Shown piece after piece: positions 22,789-34,180 of a DNA stretch of 64,000 bases. Source of the stretch: Diphasiastrum complanatum (taxonomy: Eukaryota; Streptophyta; Lycopodiopsida; Lycopodiales; Lycopodiaceae); contig CM055092.1 of NCBI GenBank assembly GCA_029204225.1, positions 14,904,059-14,968,058 of the forward strand, read 5' to 3'. The notes beneath the pieces are model-generated. The model saw nothing but the letters and a program-made list of their open reading frames with translations. It did no database searches and had not been told where the DNA came from. Position numbers and translations under genes: made by a program. Each line of letters starts with the position of its first letter. Within the stretch, counting starts at the first letter, position 1.

Positions 22789-23320
22789 TGCAAAATGTTG
22801 GGTGATGTGGAAAGTTAGGTAGAATGAATATGCAATGTAGAATACATAATCTACATTTGTCTAGTTTGTCTAGGAAAGTGACATGCAATCCTTGCAACAT
22901 CATGCATGTAGTTTTACATGTGGATCAATGATAGAGGAGTCAACTGAGAGTGGTGGATCAACCTTTGAACACATGCAAGTCCATCTTGGAACTCGAGCCT
23001 CATGATGAGAGGTTTTGGATAGTATTCCATATTGTAACTTTTAAAGAGAATAGAGGATTTTCTTTCTACACGAGTATTATTGGTTGTACATTCTCTCTCT
23101 ACTTGAGAGCAAGTGGGTTTCTTCATAGTAAACACTTTGAAAATTTCTTGAACATTATCTCTCATAGTGAGTACTTAGTTTTTTGAGTCTATGATATGCA
23201 TTTGTGCTCTTGTCTTGAATTGTCAAGTAATTTGTTGTTTGATCATTCATGTGCAATCACAACACCTCACGAGATCCTTCAAAGGTGTTTTGGGAAGTTC
23301 ATACGTGTTAAAACTTCACA

Positions 23321-23332
23321 TGGTATCAGAGC
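23321..23332 (+). other. Primer-binding site of element C
   Basis: TGGTATCAGAGC, complementary to the 3' end of plant initiator methionine tRNA, directly after the LTR terminus TTCACA. Confidence 0.9.
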
Positions 23333-24100
23333 TTTGTAGAGGTCAGTGTGCATTCATCATAGCTTGCTCAATTCTTGAGAGTAATTTCTTCAAGGAACTC
23401 AAATTTTGGAGAGGAATACAATCCTGATTACAATCAAACAAATTTTGGATCATAGGTGGATCACATCAAGCCTGATTTGCTTCAAATGAGCCCTGTACGG
23501 ACCAGAGATTCCGTACATGTGAGATCAACCTTCTTCATTTAGGTGGTATATCTCAAGGATTGATCCAAATTTGATGTTTGACAGCTTGTTAGAGAGGTGT
23601 TGAAATGTAGAGTGTGATGCTTTAGTTTCTAGTTCAATTTCATTTGTTTTTAGAGAGTGATTGGAAATCAAAGAGGTAGGGAGTGCACCCTATCTTAAGG
23701 GTTATGCCAAAGAGAGCACACATCTATTCAATCTCATCAAAAGTCTCATTTTGTGTTGTCAATCAATGATAGAATTGTTCTATATGAGTTTTTGAGGTCA
23801 TAGCCACATTATTTCACACAAGTGAGCTATGTTTGAGTTGTATGTAAGATCCAAGAGTGTTTTCATCTTTTGAAACTCGTGGAAGAAGTTGACATCAAAC
23901 TTGTTAGTGCTTCATTACTAGATAGAGGCTAGACTTAAATTCAAGTTGATTGATTCCTTGTTGTGAGCTAGATCTCACATATTTTGTTGCAAGATTTCAA
24001 TAGGTTGGATCAACATTTCAAGTTATATCCTAGGCTGAGAGAGAAGCAACACACTCAATTCCACTTTTTTGTCATTACTAGAAAATTTCTCAAAGAGAAC

Positions 24101-26070
24101 ATGACATCCATGGGTTCATATCCCTTGGAACATGGTGAGAGGGTTAACATTTTCCAACTATGCTATTTGGAAGATACGAATGGAATCATTATTGGTTCTT
24201 CAAGATGTATGAGACATTGTGTTTGGAATTGAAGTAAAACCTGAAGGTCCTAATGAAGCAGCTCAAACATTCAAGAAGAGATCCAAGATTGCTCTTCATT
24301 TTATTAAAATGAATGTGTCCAATGAAGTGCTAAGAGAAATTAGTTCTTGCACCTTAGCCAAGGAGTCTTGGGACATCCTTAAAACAATTTATGAAGTAAA
24401 TAATACATCAAGATTGCTCCAACTTAGAAATCAGATATTTCTAAGCTATCAGAGAGTTGATGAGAGTGCTTCAAACTATGTCATGAGAGTTAAAGTTCCT
24501 CACAAAGAATTAGCATGCATTGGAGATGCACTAAAGAACAATGAACTTGTTCAAGTAGTCCTTAATGGATTAAGATTGAATTTGAAAACATTGTGCGCTA
24601 TCAGGGAGGAGCTACTATAATTGGAAATTCTTCAAGGAGTTCTAATTGTTGAAAAAAGTAGGCAGGAGAACAAGTTGTTGAGGCTCAACAAACTCTCAAT
24701 GAAGGATGGTGGAGATGACAAAGCACTCGTCACCAAGGACAAGTCAAGAGGAAGGAGCAAAGGAAAACAACAACACTTCAAGAAGGACAAGGACAAAGCC
24801 AAAGAAGGTGATGAGGATCAATCCTCACAAGATACAACATACAATGTCAAGAAGAAGATGTCAAGAATCAAATGCTTTTTTTGTGGCAAGAAGGGCCACT
24901 ATGCATCAAATTGTTTCAAGAAAAAGAACCAATTTGAGCAAGATAACCTTACTAATGAGGAAGAGTGTGAGGGTAATGATGGCTAGTTCCCATATGTCTA
25001 GTTCTAGGAATTCTTTCACAAGTCTTATGGCTTATGTAGGTACAAAAATATCAATCTATAATGCAAATGATGTTGAGTGTAGAATTGAAGGGATAGGGAG
25101 TATTCCATTGAATGGAGCATCATCAAAAACTTTGTGTTTGCATGATGTACTTTATGTACCTAAACTAACCAAGAACCTCATTAGTGTTGGGGACAGTTGT
25201 TTGATAGTGGTCTAGATGTCAAATTTCATGTTGACAAATGTGTAATCTTGAGGGAGAATGAGGTGATAGCTATAGGATCTAGATTTGAAAATATTTACAA
25301 GTTAGATCCTAGAGAGAATGCTAACATATGTGATGTTGCTTATTGAGACCAAGGTTCATCAAGAAGATCTATGGCATAAAAGGTTGGGTCATCCCAACTT
25401 CAAAGCCATGCAATCAATGATCAAGGAAAAGCAATTGGATTACCAAAGTCTATGGCAAAGGAGCTGCAACCTTGTGAAGCATGTGTTTTGGCCAAAGCTC
25501 ATAGAAGATCTTTTCCAAGATCCAACACCAGGACTCATCAACCACTTGAGCTTGTGCATTCAGAAATTCACTTCTCTTCTTCTAAGAGCAAAGGAGGAGC
25601 AACATGTTTTGTGTCCTTCATAGATGATTACACACAATTTTCTTGGATTTATCTTTTATCTTCTAAAGCCATGGTTTTTAATGTCTTCTTACATTCAAAG
25701 CATATGTTGAAAAGCAATTTGTTGTTAAACTAAAAGCTTTGAGATGTGGTTATCCAAGAAACAAGCTACTATGTCCTTGTCATCTTGTGAAGCAGAGTAC
25801 AAAGCTCTTACAACTACCACAAAGGAGGTCCTATGGATCTAGAGGCTACTCATGGAGCTAAAGTGCATTGAAGATGAAGACCTACCTATTATCAAGAATG
25901 ATAACATCTCGACTCAAATTCGTGTAAACAATCCTGTATTTCATGCAAGAAGCAAACACATTGAGATAGCACACCACTTTGTAAGAGAGAAAGTGATCGA
26001 GAGAAAGATATTGTTGGAGCATGTTGAATCATCATCTTGTATTGTAGATCTACTCACAAACCATTGCTGA
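24101..26070 (+). pseudogene. Element C gag plus PR/INT and RNase H remnants
   Basis: Gag starts MTSMGSYPLEHGER at 24101, frameshifts before 24219, continues with the UBN2-type core to 24620, and reaches a zinc knuckle CFFCGKKGHYASNC before stopping at 24986. The protease active site is missing: the text passes straight to LMAYVGTKISIYNAND and KNLISVG. GAG-pre-integrase LWHKRLGHPNFKAM (about 25370) and an integrase start HSEIHFSSSKSKGGATC (25560) follow, with a frameshift and Asp replaced by Glu in HSE. Integrase then breaks off near 25735 and the text jumps to RNase H (SCEAEYKALTTTTKE, about 25790) and its tail (25852-26070). The RT is wholly deleted. It is non-functional but keeps gag-like coding potential. 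Confidence 0.85.
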
Positions 26071-26153
26071 AGAATGTGTTTGTCAAGAGGAGATCAAATC
26101 TTGGTTTAATCTCAAAGTCCATGGTGACTAGATAGATATATTTTAAGGAGGAG

Positions 26154-26505
26154 TGTGAAGAATGGTAAAAAATATCTGTCTATGTTGACTTTGGGGGCTA
26201 TGCTCATGTTGTTTTCATTGTACATAATCTATGTGAATTGAGCACATGACCTTGTAGAATAGGTCAAGTTTGCTAGGTAGATATAGTTTTGTTAGCATGC
26301 AAAATGTTAGGTGACATGCAAAGTTAGGTAGAATGTACATGCAATGTAGAATACATGATCTACATTTGTCTAGTTTGTCTAGGAAAGTGACATGCAATCC
26401 ATGCAACATCATGCATGTAGTTTTGCATGTGGATCAATGATAGAGGAGTCAACTAAAAGTGGTGGATCAACCTTTGAACATAATGCAAATCCATCTTGGA
26501 ACTCG
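26154..26505 (+). repeat. Element C 3' LTR, truncated
   Basis: TGTGAAGAATGG... matches 17207-17360 plus 22794 onward until ggaactcg, then ends abruptly. Confidence 0.85.
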
Positions 26506-26744
26506 CATTTCAACTAGCAAAGTTTCTTTTCTGGGACAAAGAGTCCCACAACATCAATTTTATCTGCCCATTTCATATTATTCGATACTTTTAATTTCAA
26601 ATTTGATGAGTATCTTGCAAAATAGCCAATTTTAAAATACTTTTGCATGCGTCGCTTGACCCACTTCTAGTATTAAGAATTGATTAGAAATGTATCAAGC
26701 AAAATAACCAATTTTAAAACAACGATGGTGTTTAGATTAGTCCT

Positions 26745-28110
26745 TTAGAGCAATACACTATCTATGCTGCTGCGCAACAACAACAGTCTAGACAGTGGGC
26801 TAGAGCACCACTTGTATGCTTTGGATGTGGAGAGAATCACAGAATGTGAATTCCTAAATGTTCGAATAAAAAAAATTATATCCCATTCTGTCAGAATGCG
26901 GATATGGACATTGTTATAAGGACTGTCCAAAACCTTCGCCGGTAATTTCTCCATTGAACATGATTACATTCAAGAAGAGGCCAGCAGTCCAACCTACTGA
27001 ACCAAGTGCACCATTATGGTTGTTACACGAGCTCAGAAGCAAAAAAGGAGTTTCTATTGACCCAAAATCTGCTGAATCTATGCCAACTACTGATGCAGCT
27101 AGGACTCAACCTATGAATCTTGTTGAACCAAGAGAGATTGAGAAGATTGTTCAAGTTGGAACACAACTTACTCTTGAACATTTTCAAGCGTTGAGAAAGT
27201 TGTTCATTAAATCGCAAGATTGTTTTGCTTGGACATACAAGGATTTAGAAGGAATTCCTACATCAGTAATTGAGCATACAGTACCCTTGATACTTGATGC
27301 AATGTCAAAAGTGACCAGATTCTATCGCTGTAATCCGAATGTTACTGATGTTATCAAGGAGTTACAACGATTACTCGAAGCAGATTTTATTTACGAAATT
27401 AAGCACACTGAATGGGTTTCATTCCTAAGAAAAATGGGAAGATGAGAATTTGTGTGAATCTCAAAGCCTTGAACAAAGTGACGCGAAAAGATCATTTTCC
27501 GTTACCTTTTACAAAAAGTATATTGGATCGTCTTGGAAGCCTACGATTTTTGGATGGATTTAGTGGTTATAACCAAGTTAAAATCGCACATGCGGATTGA
27601 CATAAAACAACTTTTGCAACAAAATGGAAGACACATGCTTATAAAGTTATGCCATTTGGACTGTGTAATGCACCAAGTTCATTTCAGCGAGTGATGCAAT
27701 TTGCTTTCAAAGACTATTTGGAGAATTTTTTTGAAATTTATTTGGATGATTTAGGAGTCCATAGTGCTGATACAGACCATTTGGATCGTTTGGAGAAATT
27801 ATTTGAACGTTGTCGCAAGTACCAAATTTCCTTAAATCCAAAAAAGTGTCATATTTGGGTTACTCATGGAGTTGTTCTTGGACATGTGATATCAAGACAT
27901 GGCATTGCTACGGATTATTCCAAAATCAAAGTCATTGTGGAGTTGCCACCGCCAGGAACAATTCGAGGAGTTTATATTTTCATGGGTCATACAAGCTATT
28001 ATCAGATATTCATTCTATTTTTGCGAACTTGGCACGACCTACATATAAGTTGACTATTGTACCAATTTGGACGATTAAGGCGTTGGAAGCATTTAACACG
28101 ATGACATTTG
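26745..28110 (+). pseudogene. Ty3/gypsy relic: gag zinc knuckles and RT, no protease
   Basis: CFGCGENHRM (about 26818) and CGYGHCYKDCPKP (about 26900) are a broken zinc-knuckle pair. The same frame then enters the pre-RT segment TQPMNLVEPREIEKIVQVG and RT motifs: CFAWTYKDLEGIP, NGKMRICVNLKALNKVT, HFPLPFTKSILDRL, FLDGFSGYNQVKIA, PFGLCNAPSSFQRVM and IYLDDLGVHS (catalytic YLDD). A frameshift occurs near 27410 and a TGA near 27598 (Arg CGA expected). Protease is absent between the zinc knuckles and RT, whereas the related copy at 53.5-55.8 kb has it, so a deletion is inferred. RNase H and integrase are missing. The reading ends near 28110. Confidence 0.85.
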
Positions 28111-28373
28111 TTTTGGGACTTTGACCTGAAAAAGAGTAATTTTTTTTGGTGTTTTTTTATGGTCCTAGTTTTAGGCCAAAATCATGGATTTTTTTAATAA
28201 ATCTCTAAATTTTGTTTTTAAAAAAATCCAAAAAATGCATATTCTAAATAAAGAACTACAAGTTTTTTGTTGCAAACTTCATAAAAACATCATTACTACA
28301 AATGAAATAATAATTCAAGAGAACAAATGATTTTTGAAACTCGAAATCCCATTGAAATACAAAATACCTTAAA
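28111..28373. other. AT-rich, no gene seen
   Basis: Poly-A/T-rich DNA between the gypsy relic and the next minus-strand frame. Confidence 0.5.
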
Positions 28374-28731
28374 TTATATTTGCACATTCTTTTTTTTAAG
28401 TACATTTTCTAAGGAATTTTCACTGATGCCTCTCAATTCAGAACTGGACATATTCTCAACACTCTCGTTTTCAGTTGATAAAGTGGAAGACCCGTCTTCT
28501 TCATCAGAGGCAATTGGCATGTCTTCCTCAGAATCCACATCTAAATGTTGACAAAAAACCTTGTAAATCAGCTTTTCTCTGTTGATGATGAGTGGAGGAC
28601 GATGATTTTTCAATTAATCCAAGTCGTTCTTTCAATATAGATATTGTTGACTTCCGTAGATGATTGGTCATTGTTAATTCAAAATTAAATACCAAAACAT
28701 TTACATCATGTAAATTCAAATTTTTTTTCAA
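28374..28731 (-). CDS. Unidentified acidic Ser-rich exon
   Basis: Two overlapping minus-strand frames. One (28731-28528) reads MTNHLRKSTISILKERLGLIEK. The other (28613-28374) reads HLDVDSEEDMPIASDEEDG, then a Ser/Glu-rich stretch ending ENVLKKKNVQI. An acidic Ser-rich C terminus downstream of the Ser-rich exon at 29857-30211 suggests parts of one gene, but no splice pair was established. I do not recognise a family. Confidence 0.3.
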
Positions 28732-28839
28732 TAGCCCACATAATTGGTTGCCAAAATGCCGGTTCCATCTATATCTTTACCACGTCGTCTCTTTCACCAA
28801 AACTTTTGGAGCAAGAAGAAAGGGGGCGCGCGGGGGGAA

Positions 28840-29100
28840 TCGCTGAAGGAAGGAAGGATAGAGACAGAGCGGCAGAGAGAGATCGGAACGAGACAGAGAG
28901 AACCCTTGAGAGAGATCGGAGAGGGAGTGATAGGGAACAGCTGACTGCGAGGAAGAGAGGGAGAGGGGTAGATCTACGGCTGCAGGCAAATGGAGAGCAG
29001 ATGCGCAGGCGAACAGGGAATGGTGAGGGAGAGAGATGGAGGGCAACGACTCTGAGGGAGAGAGAGAGAGAGAGATAGCGAACAGAGGGAGAGAGGAAGA
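28840..29100 (+). repeat. GA-rich impure tract
   Basis: Purine-rich on the plus strand (gagagagatcgga, gagagagagagag). Open frames on both strands are compositional. If the flanking minus-strand exons form a gene, this CT-rich sense sequence would lie in its intron. Confidence 0.5.
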
Positions 29101-29252
29101 TGATTTAAAGGTGGAGAGGGGGATGTTTAGCATGTATTTTAGGAAGAGAGTGAGATGTAGAACATTGATTGTCTGAGATAGGAAGAGAGATAAGCTGTAT
29201 GAGAGGGATATAAAAGTCTGTCCATCACAACTAAGAAGAGAAGTGAAGTTCT

Positions 29253-29376
29253 GACCAGCGATTTCAGACAGAGGTTAAATCATGACCAGCGATTTCAGAC
29301 AGAGGATAAAGCATGACCAGCGATTTTAGACATAGATTAAAGCCTGACCAGCAATTTCAGTAGACAAGAGCGCGGA
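29253..29376 (+). repeat. 31-bp tandem repeat, four units
   Basis: gaccagcgatttcagacaga recurs at 29253, 29284, 29315 and 29346, an exact 31-bp period. The last units are diverged. Confidence 0.9.
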
Positions 29377-29856
29377 CAGAGTCTCATGAGAGAGAGAGAG
29401 AGTTTGAGAAATACTTATTCTTTACGTGATCATATTTCAAAGATCAATAAATCTGCAGATAGCACCATGGAATCATCCACAATGTTCTTCCAGAATCGTT
29501 GTACTATTCATCACAAATGAGAGACAAAATGCATCAGAAGACTCCATGCCTCTCTTCATCACCAGAACACTCAAAATGATCTTTGCTCATAACCAAGAAA
29601 ACAATAAACTCCTCTCTCCTACACTCGAACGAATGAATCCATGAATGCTTCTCCTTTTTCAATCCTCGTGAGAGAGAGAACAAGGCAGGTACCAACCTCT
29701 CACTTTCAAACACCATCCATTTTTGGCTTTCCATTGAATCCATTTCATGGAATTCGACTTTACTCATTAAGATAAAAAGCTTTAGGTCCATTTGACAAGT
29801 GTGGATTAAGGATATATGGCTCTGAATTATCAAAGAGTCCATGGTAGGAGACTTAC

Positions 29857-30211
29857 GCGGATATGTTTGAGTGAATTGTAGCTTTTGACTCATCACTCAA
29901 TGATTCAACTTGTTCAAAAGAACAATGTTCTAGTTGTGCCGAGCCTGTATCTGAAGAGGAGGACGAGGTCGAAAGATTTGATACAAGCTGAGTTACAAGC
30001 ATCATTTCTTGAAAAGTACTTGCTTGAGGAATTTCAGAAGATGAACGGGTAAATGATGAGTATGCCACATCATTTACGAAAACATGTTCAGATTCAGGAG
30101 TGGCTTTATAAAAAAAAAGCTTTCATTGGAAATGTCAGATGAAGATGTTGCACTTGTTGCAACGTATTGAGTTAGAACTACTAGAATAGAAGAGGTAGAA
30201 CTACTTGACAT
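29857..30211 (-). pseudogene. Ser/Thr-rich first exon of an unidentified gene next to the palindromic array
   Basis: The minus strand starts MSSSSTSSILVV at 30211, about 36 bases inside the first weak palindrome of the neighbouring array. It continues through YVATSATSSSDISNES, an A/T homopolymer (about 30111-30120) where a frame change is needed, then a Ser-rich, Glu-containing stretch (SSFTRSSSEIPQASTFQEMM, SSSSSDTGSAQLEHC). It ends at a canonical donor CGC|GTAAGT at about 29856. There is no catalytic motif. Its position just inside the array parallels the gene at 12949, which also starts MSSS beside a palindromic array. I infer a transposon-borne accessory gene. Confidence 0.35.
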
Positions 30212-30381
30212 CGTAACCTCAAATTTTATTTTAACTATGTACTTATGCTTAGCGTAGACTTGTTCAAATAGTTAACACCACACTAAATGTGCTTCTCTCT
30301 ATGCTTAGCATGGGTATTAAATTCTTGTATTACAAAATATTCATATTTTAATTTGTATTCATCTTCTTACAACATGTGTAT

Positions 30382-30831
30382 CCTATGCTCAGCATAGGTG
30401 CCTACACCAGTCCTCTCCTCTAATCTATGCTGAGCATAGGTTGTGCTCGGTTCCTTAGTAACATCCTCTGCTCAGCATAGGATTCCGGCGTTATTTCTTT
30501 ATTCTTACCACGGTTCGACCTATGTTGAGCATAGGTTGCATCTCTCTCCTCTTCAAACCTATGCTTAGCATAGGTTAGCAAGCAAATTGCAGACATCCTA
30601 TGCTCAGCATAGGTCGTTACTCGCGCGCTCTAGTCCAACCTATACTCAGCATAGGATGTCTTCACAATTTGCTTGCTAACCTATGATGAGCATAGGTTGG
30701 AACAGGACCAGAGATGCAACCTATGCTCAGCATAGGTCGAAAGGTGGTTAAAATTAAAGAATCTCGCCGACATCCTATGCTAAACATAAGTTGCTACTAA
30801 TGACTCGAACACAACCTATGCTCAGCATAGG
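30382..30831. repeat. Inverted repeat made of phased 17-bp palindromes
   Basis: Eleven copies of CCTATGCTCAGCATAGG or one- to three-base variants start at 30382, 30424, 30465, 30519, 30558, 30597, 30639, 30680, 30720, 30774 and 30815. Steps are 42, 41, 54, 39, 39, 42, 41, 40, 54 and 41. Two weaker copies lie near 30247 and 30298. The spacers are also inverted copies of each other around a centre at about 30627. For example ttagcaagcaaattg after the fifth copy from the left arm returns as caatttgcttgctaa on the right. The two 54-bp steps are symmetric. The whole 30424-30831 is therefore a roughly 190-bp-arm inverted repeat containing smaller palindromes. Confidence 0.9.
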
Positions 30832-30989
30832 TCGTTACTCGTATTTTTCTTGCTTTACAAGGCTTTCTCTAAGAAAAGTGATCCTTTTGATATGTTTTAG
30901 TAAGAAAATCTGTTATATTTGTAGTTTTGTTTTCTTAAATTTTTTTCACAAAAATGACTTGTTTTATTAAAGATTTCAGTATTTTCATT

Positions 30990-33900
30990 AAGATAGTGTT
31001 TTGAATTTTCCTAAAAAGTCTTTTTTTTTTTTTTTTGCAGATTTCCATTTGTCTTTGATAATTTTTGAATCATCTACGTAAAGAGCTATGTGAACTAAAT
31101 TGGTGCCTATATGCTTTGAATAAACAATACAGTCAGCTAAATTGTTTGCAAATCCCAATTGAATGAGATAAGAGTTGATTCTATCGAACCATGCTCTTGC
31201 GGCCTATTTCAGACTGTAGATTGCTTTGTGCAGCTTGCACACTTTGTGCTCTTGGCCTTAAACTTCAAATCCTTCTGGTTGCTCTCTTCGACGTTGCCAT
31301 TAAAAAATGTTGTCTTGACATCCATTTGGTGCATTTCGATGTCTTTGACAACTGCTAATGCGATCAGAGTTCTGATTGACTGCATGTTAATGACAGGATT
31401 GAATATTTCTTGGTAATCCACTCCTTAGACTTGAGTGAATCCTTTACCCACCAACTGTGCTTTCCATTTAGTAATGGAATCATCATATTTGATCTTCTTC
31501 TTGAAGATCCACTTGTTGTCGATAACTCTCTTGTGAGTGGGAGAGTCGACTAGTGTCTAGGTCTGGTTCGTCAAAAGTGAGTTGTACTTGCTTTCCATAG
31601 CTTCTTGCCACTTCACAGCATCCTTGGAGTAAACCGCTTTGGCTAGGCTCTCTGGTTCTTCAGATGAAGTCCAGAATGATTGAGGTGTATACCTTTCAGG
31701 AACTGTCCGAGTCCGTGAGGATGTGCGGACGTTTTGTTGACCAGGATCAGCTGATTCTTCTTCTTGAACTTCTCCAGATCTGTTCGAGCTTGCTTGGTCT
31801 AGTCTGGTGACAGGTACTGTCTGCTGCTCGGCTTCTATAGTTGTAGCTACAGGTTCTGTAGAAGAATAATCAACGTTGGAAGGTTGAATGCTACATAGAA
31901 TAGGATGAAATATCATAGCATCATCTATCAATGGCTGTTTGAAATCATAATATGCATGTTCTTGAGATATTACATCCCTAGAGACAAATACTACATTGGT
32001 GGATGGATCATAAACTTTATAAGCTTTATGTTCATCAGGATAGCAAATGAAAATACATTTATTTGTCCTATGATCTAGCTTCTTCCTAAGCTGTTTAGGA
32101 ATGTGAACAAAACATATACAACCAAAGATTTTTAAATGGCTGACATTGGGCTTGTGCCCATGCCAAACGTCATAAGGAGTTTTGTTGTTGACAACTTTGG
32201 TGCTGGATTTGTTCTGCACGTAACAGGTCGTGGGAGTAGCTTCTGCCCAGAACTTCGCAGGTAGGTGTGCTCGATGTAGCATTGATCTGGCTGAGTTGAG
32301 AAGAGTTCGGTTCTTCCTTTCTACAATCTCGTTCTGTTGAGGTGAATAGGAAGTAGGAATTGTCTTTTGATGCCATATTCAGCCAGGTAGTCGAACATCT
32401 CGTTGGAGATGTATTCGCTGCCACCATCAGTTCGGAGTGCCTTCACTTTCCTAGACATTTGTGTCTCAGCCATGGCCTTGAATTTCCTGAAGCATTCAAA
32501 GGCTTCAGATTTGTGCTTAGTGAACATGACCGTAGACCATTTGGAGTAATCATCTATGAAAGTGATAAAATAGACTGCATCTCATAAGGATGGAGATAGG
32601 CATTGGACCACAAAGATCGCTATGTACAAGATCTAATACCTGCTTTGATTTGATGGAATGTGATTTTGGAAACTTGCTTCTAGAGTGCCTCCCATAGATG
32701 CATAATTCACAAAAGAAAGATTTCCTATCTAATGAAGACGGGAAATTCAAACCATCAACTAAATTATTACAAAGCATATAAGAAAGTGATCTTGTATTCA
32801 CGTGTCCAAATCGACTATGCCACAGAACAGCACTATCATTTACATTTTCATTAGAGATACTAGCTAATGCAACTGAATTAGAGAGTACGTAAAGGTTTCC
32901 GACTCTAGTGCATGTAGTCAGAGGAGTATCTTCCTCAAATATTGTACACTCCTCAAATGAGAAGATAACAACATAGCCCTCATCACTTATCTTCGAGACT
33001 GATAACAGGTTCTTTGAGAACTGAGGAACATGAAGGATGTTAGGAACACAAATGGATAGATCATTGTTGAAAATCTTCACTGCTCCTTTGCCTTCCATGC
33101 GTATGGTGCTAGAATCTCCGAGGTAGGTAAATTGGTCTCTACTGTAAGCTGTGTAATCCATAAATCATTCCTTGCAAGAGGCCATGTGTTAGCGCCGCTG
33201 TCCATGTACCAGCTATCACAGTCTTCGTTGCTACTGTTGTAAGCCATTAACAAATGTGTGTCTTGCTCCTTGAAGTTTGCCGCGTTGGAGGAGTCTGGTT
33301 GCTATTGTTGTTGCTGCTTCTTTGCCTCATTGTAGATCCTGATGCGACACTCCTTGATGTCATGATTAGCTCTTTTGCAATATATGCAGAAGAGCTTCTT
33401 CCGCGATCCACCATGCTGAGTCTGAGTATGAGGCTTCTATTGTTGCTGTTGCACCTGATTCTTGCCCTTGGAATGATCTTTCTTCTTGGTGTATAGAGCC
33501 ATGGATTTTCTTTGATGGACGAGCTGCTAGTCTTTCTCCGCATTTCTCCTTGAAGAAGATGACCAATAACCTTTTGAAGGGTGAGGTCCGGTTTTGTGGA
33601 GATCATCACCACAAAGTGCTCATAGGACTATGGAAGAGAAGAAAGCAAGGTCATAACGACATATCATATTGAATAGAACATCCTATAGCTGATAATTGAT
33701 CTAACATGGACTTGAAGCTGTTGATGTGAGAAGTGATGGCAGTAGATTAGACATGCTAAGAGTAAAGAACTTCCTTCTAAGATGTAATCTCGTGGTTGCA
33801 TCATGAGTCTCATAGAGACTTGATAACAAGCCCAACGCTTCCTTAGAGGTTTTGCACTTGGTAACGTGAGATATTTGGGAGTCGACCAGATTGAGTGTGA

Positions 33901-34116
33901 TACATGCTAAGGCCTTCTAATTTTTGATCCTCTAGGCCTTATCAAATCACCATCTTCTGGTTTCAGGTCTGCACCTTCTACTACATCCCAAAGATCTCTA
34001 TTTATCAACATCATTCTAAGTTTCAACTTCCAAATATAGAAGTTAGAACCATTGAACTTGTCAATGACTCTAGCTTCACTGAGTGATGAAGATGAAGAGC
34101 TACCTATATGAGACAT
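30990..34116 (-). pseudogene. Element D gag-pol, heavily frameshifted copia polyprotein
   Basis: From the N side: gag start MSHIGSSSSSSLSEA and FNGSNFYIWKLKLRMML (34116 to about 33950), zinc knuckle CIYCKRANHDIKEC (about 33390), protease-distal region and GAG-pre-integrase VLWHSRFGHVNTRSLSYM (about 32820), integrase start LVHSDLCGPMPI (about 32610), VKALRTDGGSEYISNEMFDY (about 32430), then the integrase C-terminal region HRAHLPAKFWAEATPT through FGCICFVHIPKQLRKK (32282-31557). RT follows with DVKTTFFNGNVEE (about 31310) and YVDDSKI (about 31075). Several frameshifts and stops occur (for example near 33160, 32330 and 31550). This lineage (SSSS-start gag, HSDLCGPM integrase) differs from elements A, B, C, F and G. 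Confidence 0.85.
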
Positions 34117-34168
34117 GATAATAGTATACAAATAGAACAAACTTAATCTCTGAGTTTATTTGGACTAC

Positions 34169-34180
34169 GCTCTGATACCA
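34169..34180 (-). other. Primer-binding site of element D
   Basis: The minus strand reads TGGTATCAGAGC, initiator-Met tRNA complement. The LTR terminus CCCCATCA lies 3 bases before it. Confidence 0.9.

Larger units (their letters stand above)
17207..26505 (+). mobile_element. Copia element C, internally deleted, hosting element A
   Basis: The 5' LTR begins TGTGAAGAATGG at 17207, is split at 17360 by element A, resumes at 22794 and ends ...TTCACA at 23320, so the LTR is about 680 bp. The primer-binding site is at 23321. The 3' LTR begins at 26154 after the purine tract AAGGAGGAG and matches the 5' copy until about 26505, where foreign DNA starts. Between the LTRs are gag, a broken protease/integrase piece and an RNase H tail. 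Most of integrase and all of the RT core are missing. It is a non-autonomous, decayed element, older than A because A interrupts it. Confidence 0.85.

Noticed and set aside
17207-26505. A and C as one large element with duplicated LTR parts
   Set aside because: The TGCAA duplication flanks A exactly, and the C LTR is continuous once A is removed, so two insertions explain it.
30382-30831. CRISPR array (regular palindromic repeats with 22-25 base spacers)
   Set aside because: Spacers mirror each other around one centre, repeats are dyad-symmetric, no cas genes or leader exist, and all surrounding DNA is plant retroelement sequence.
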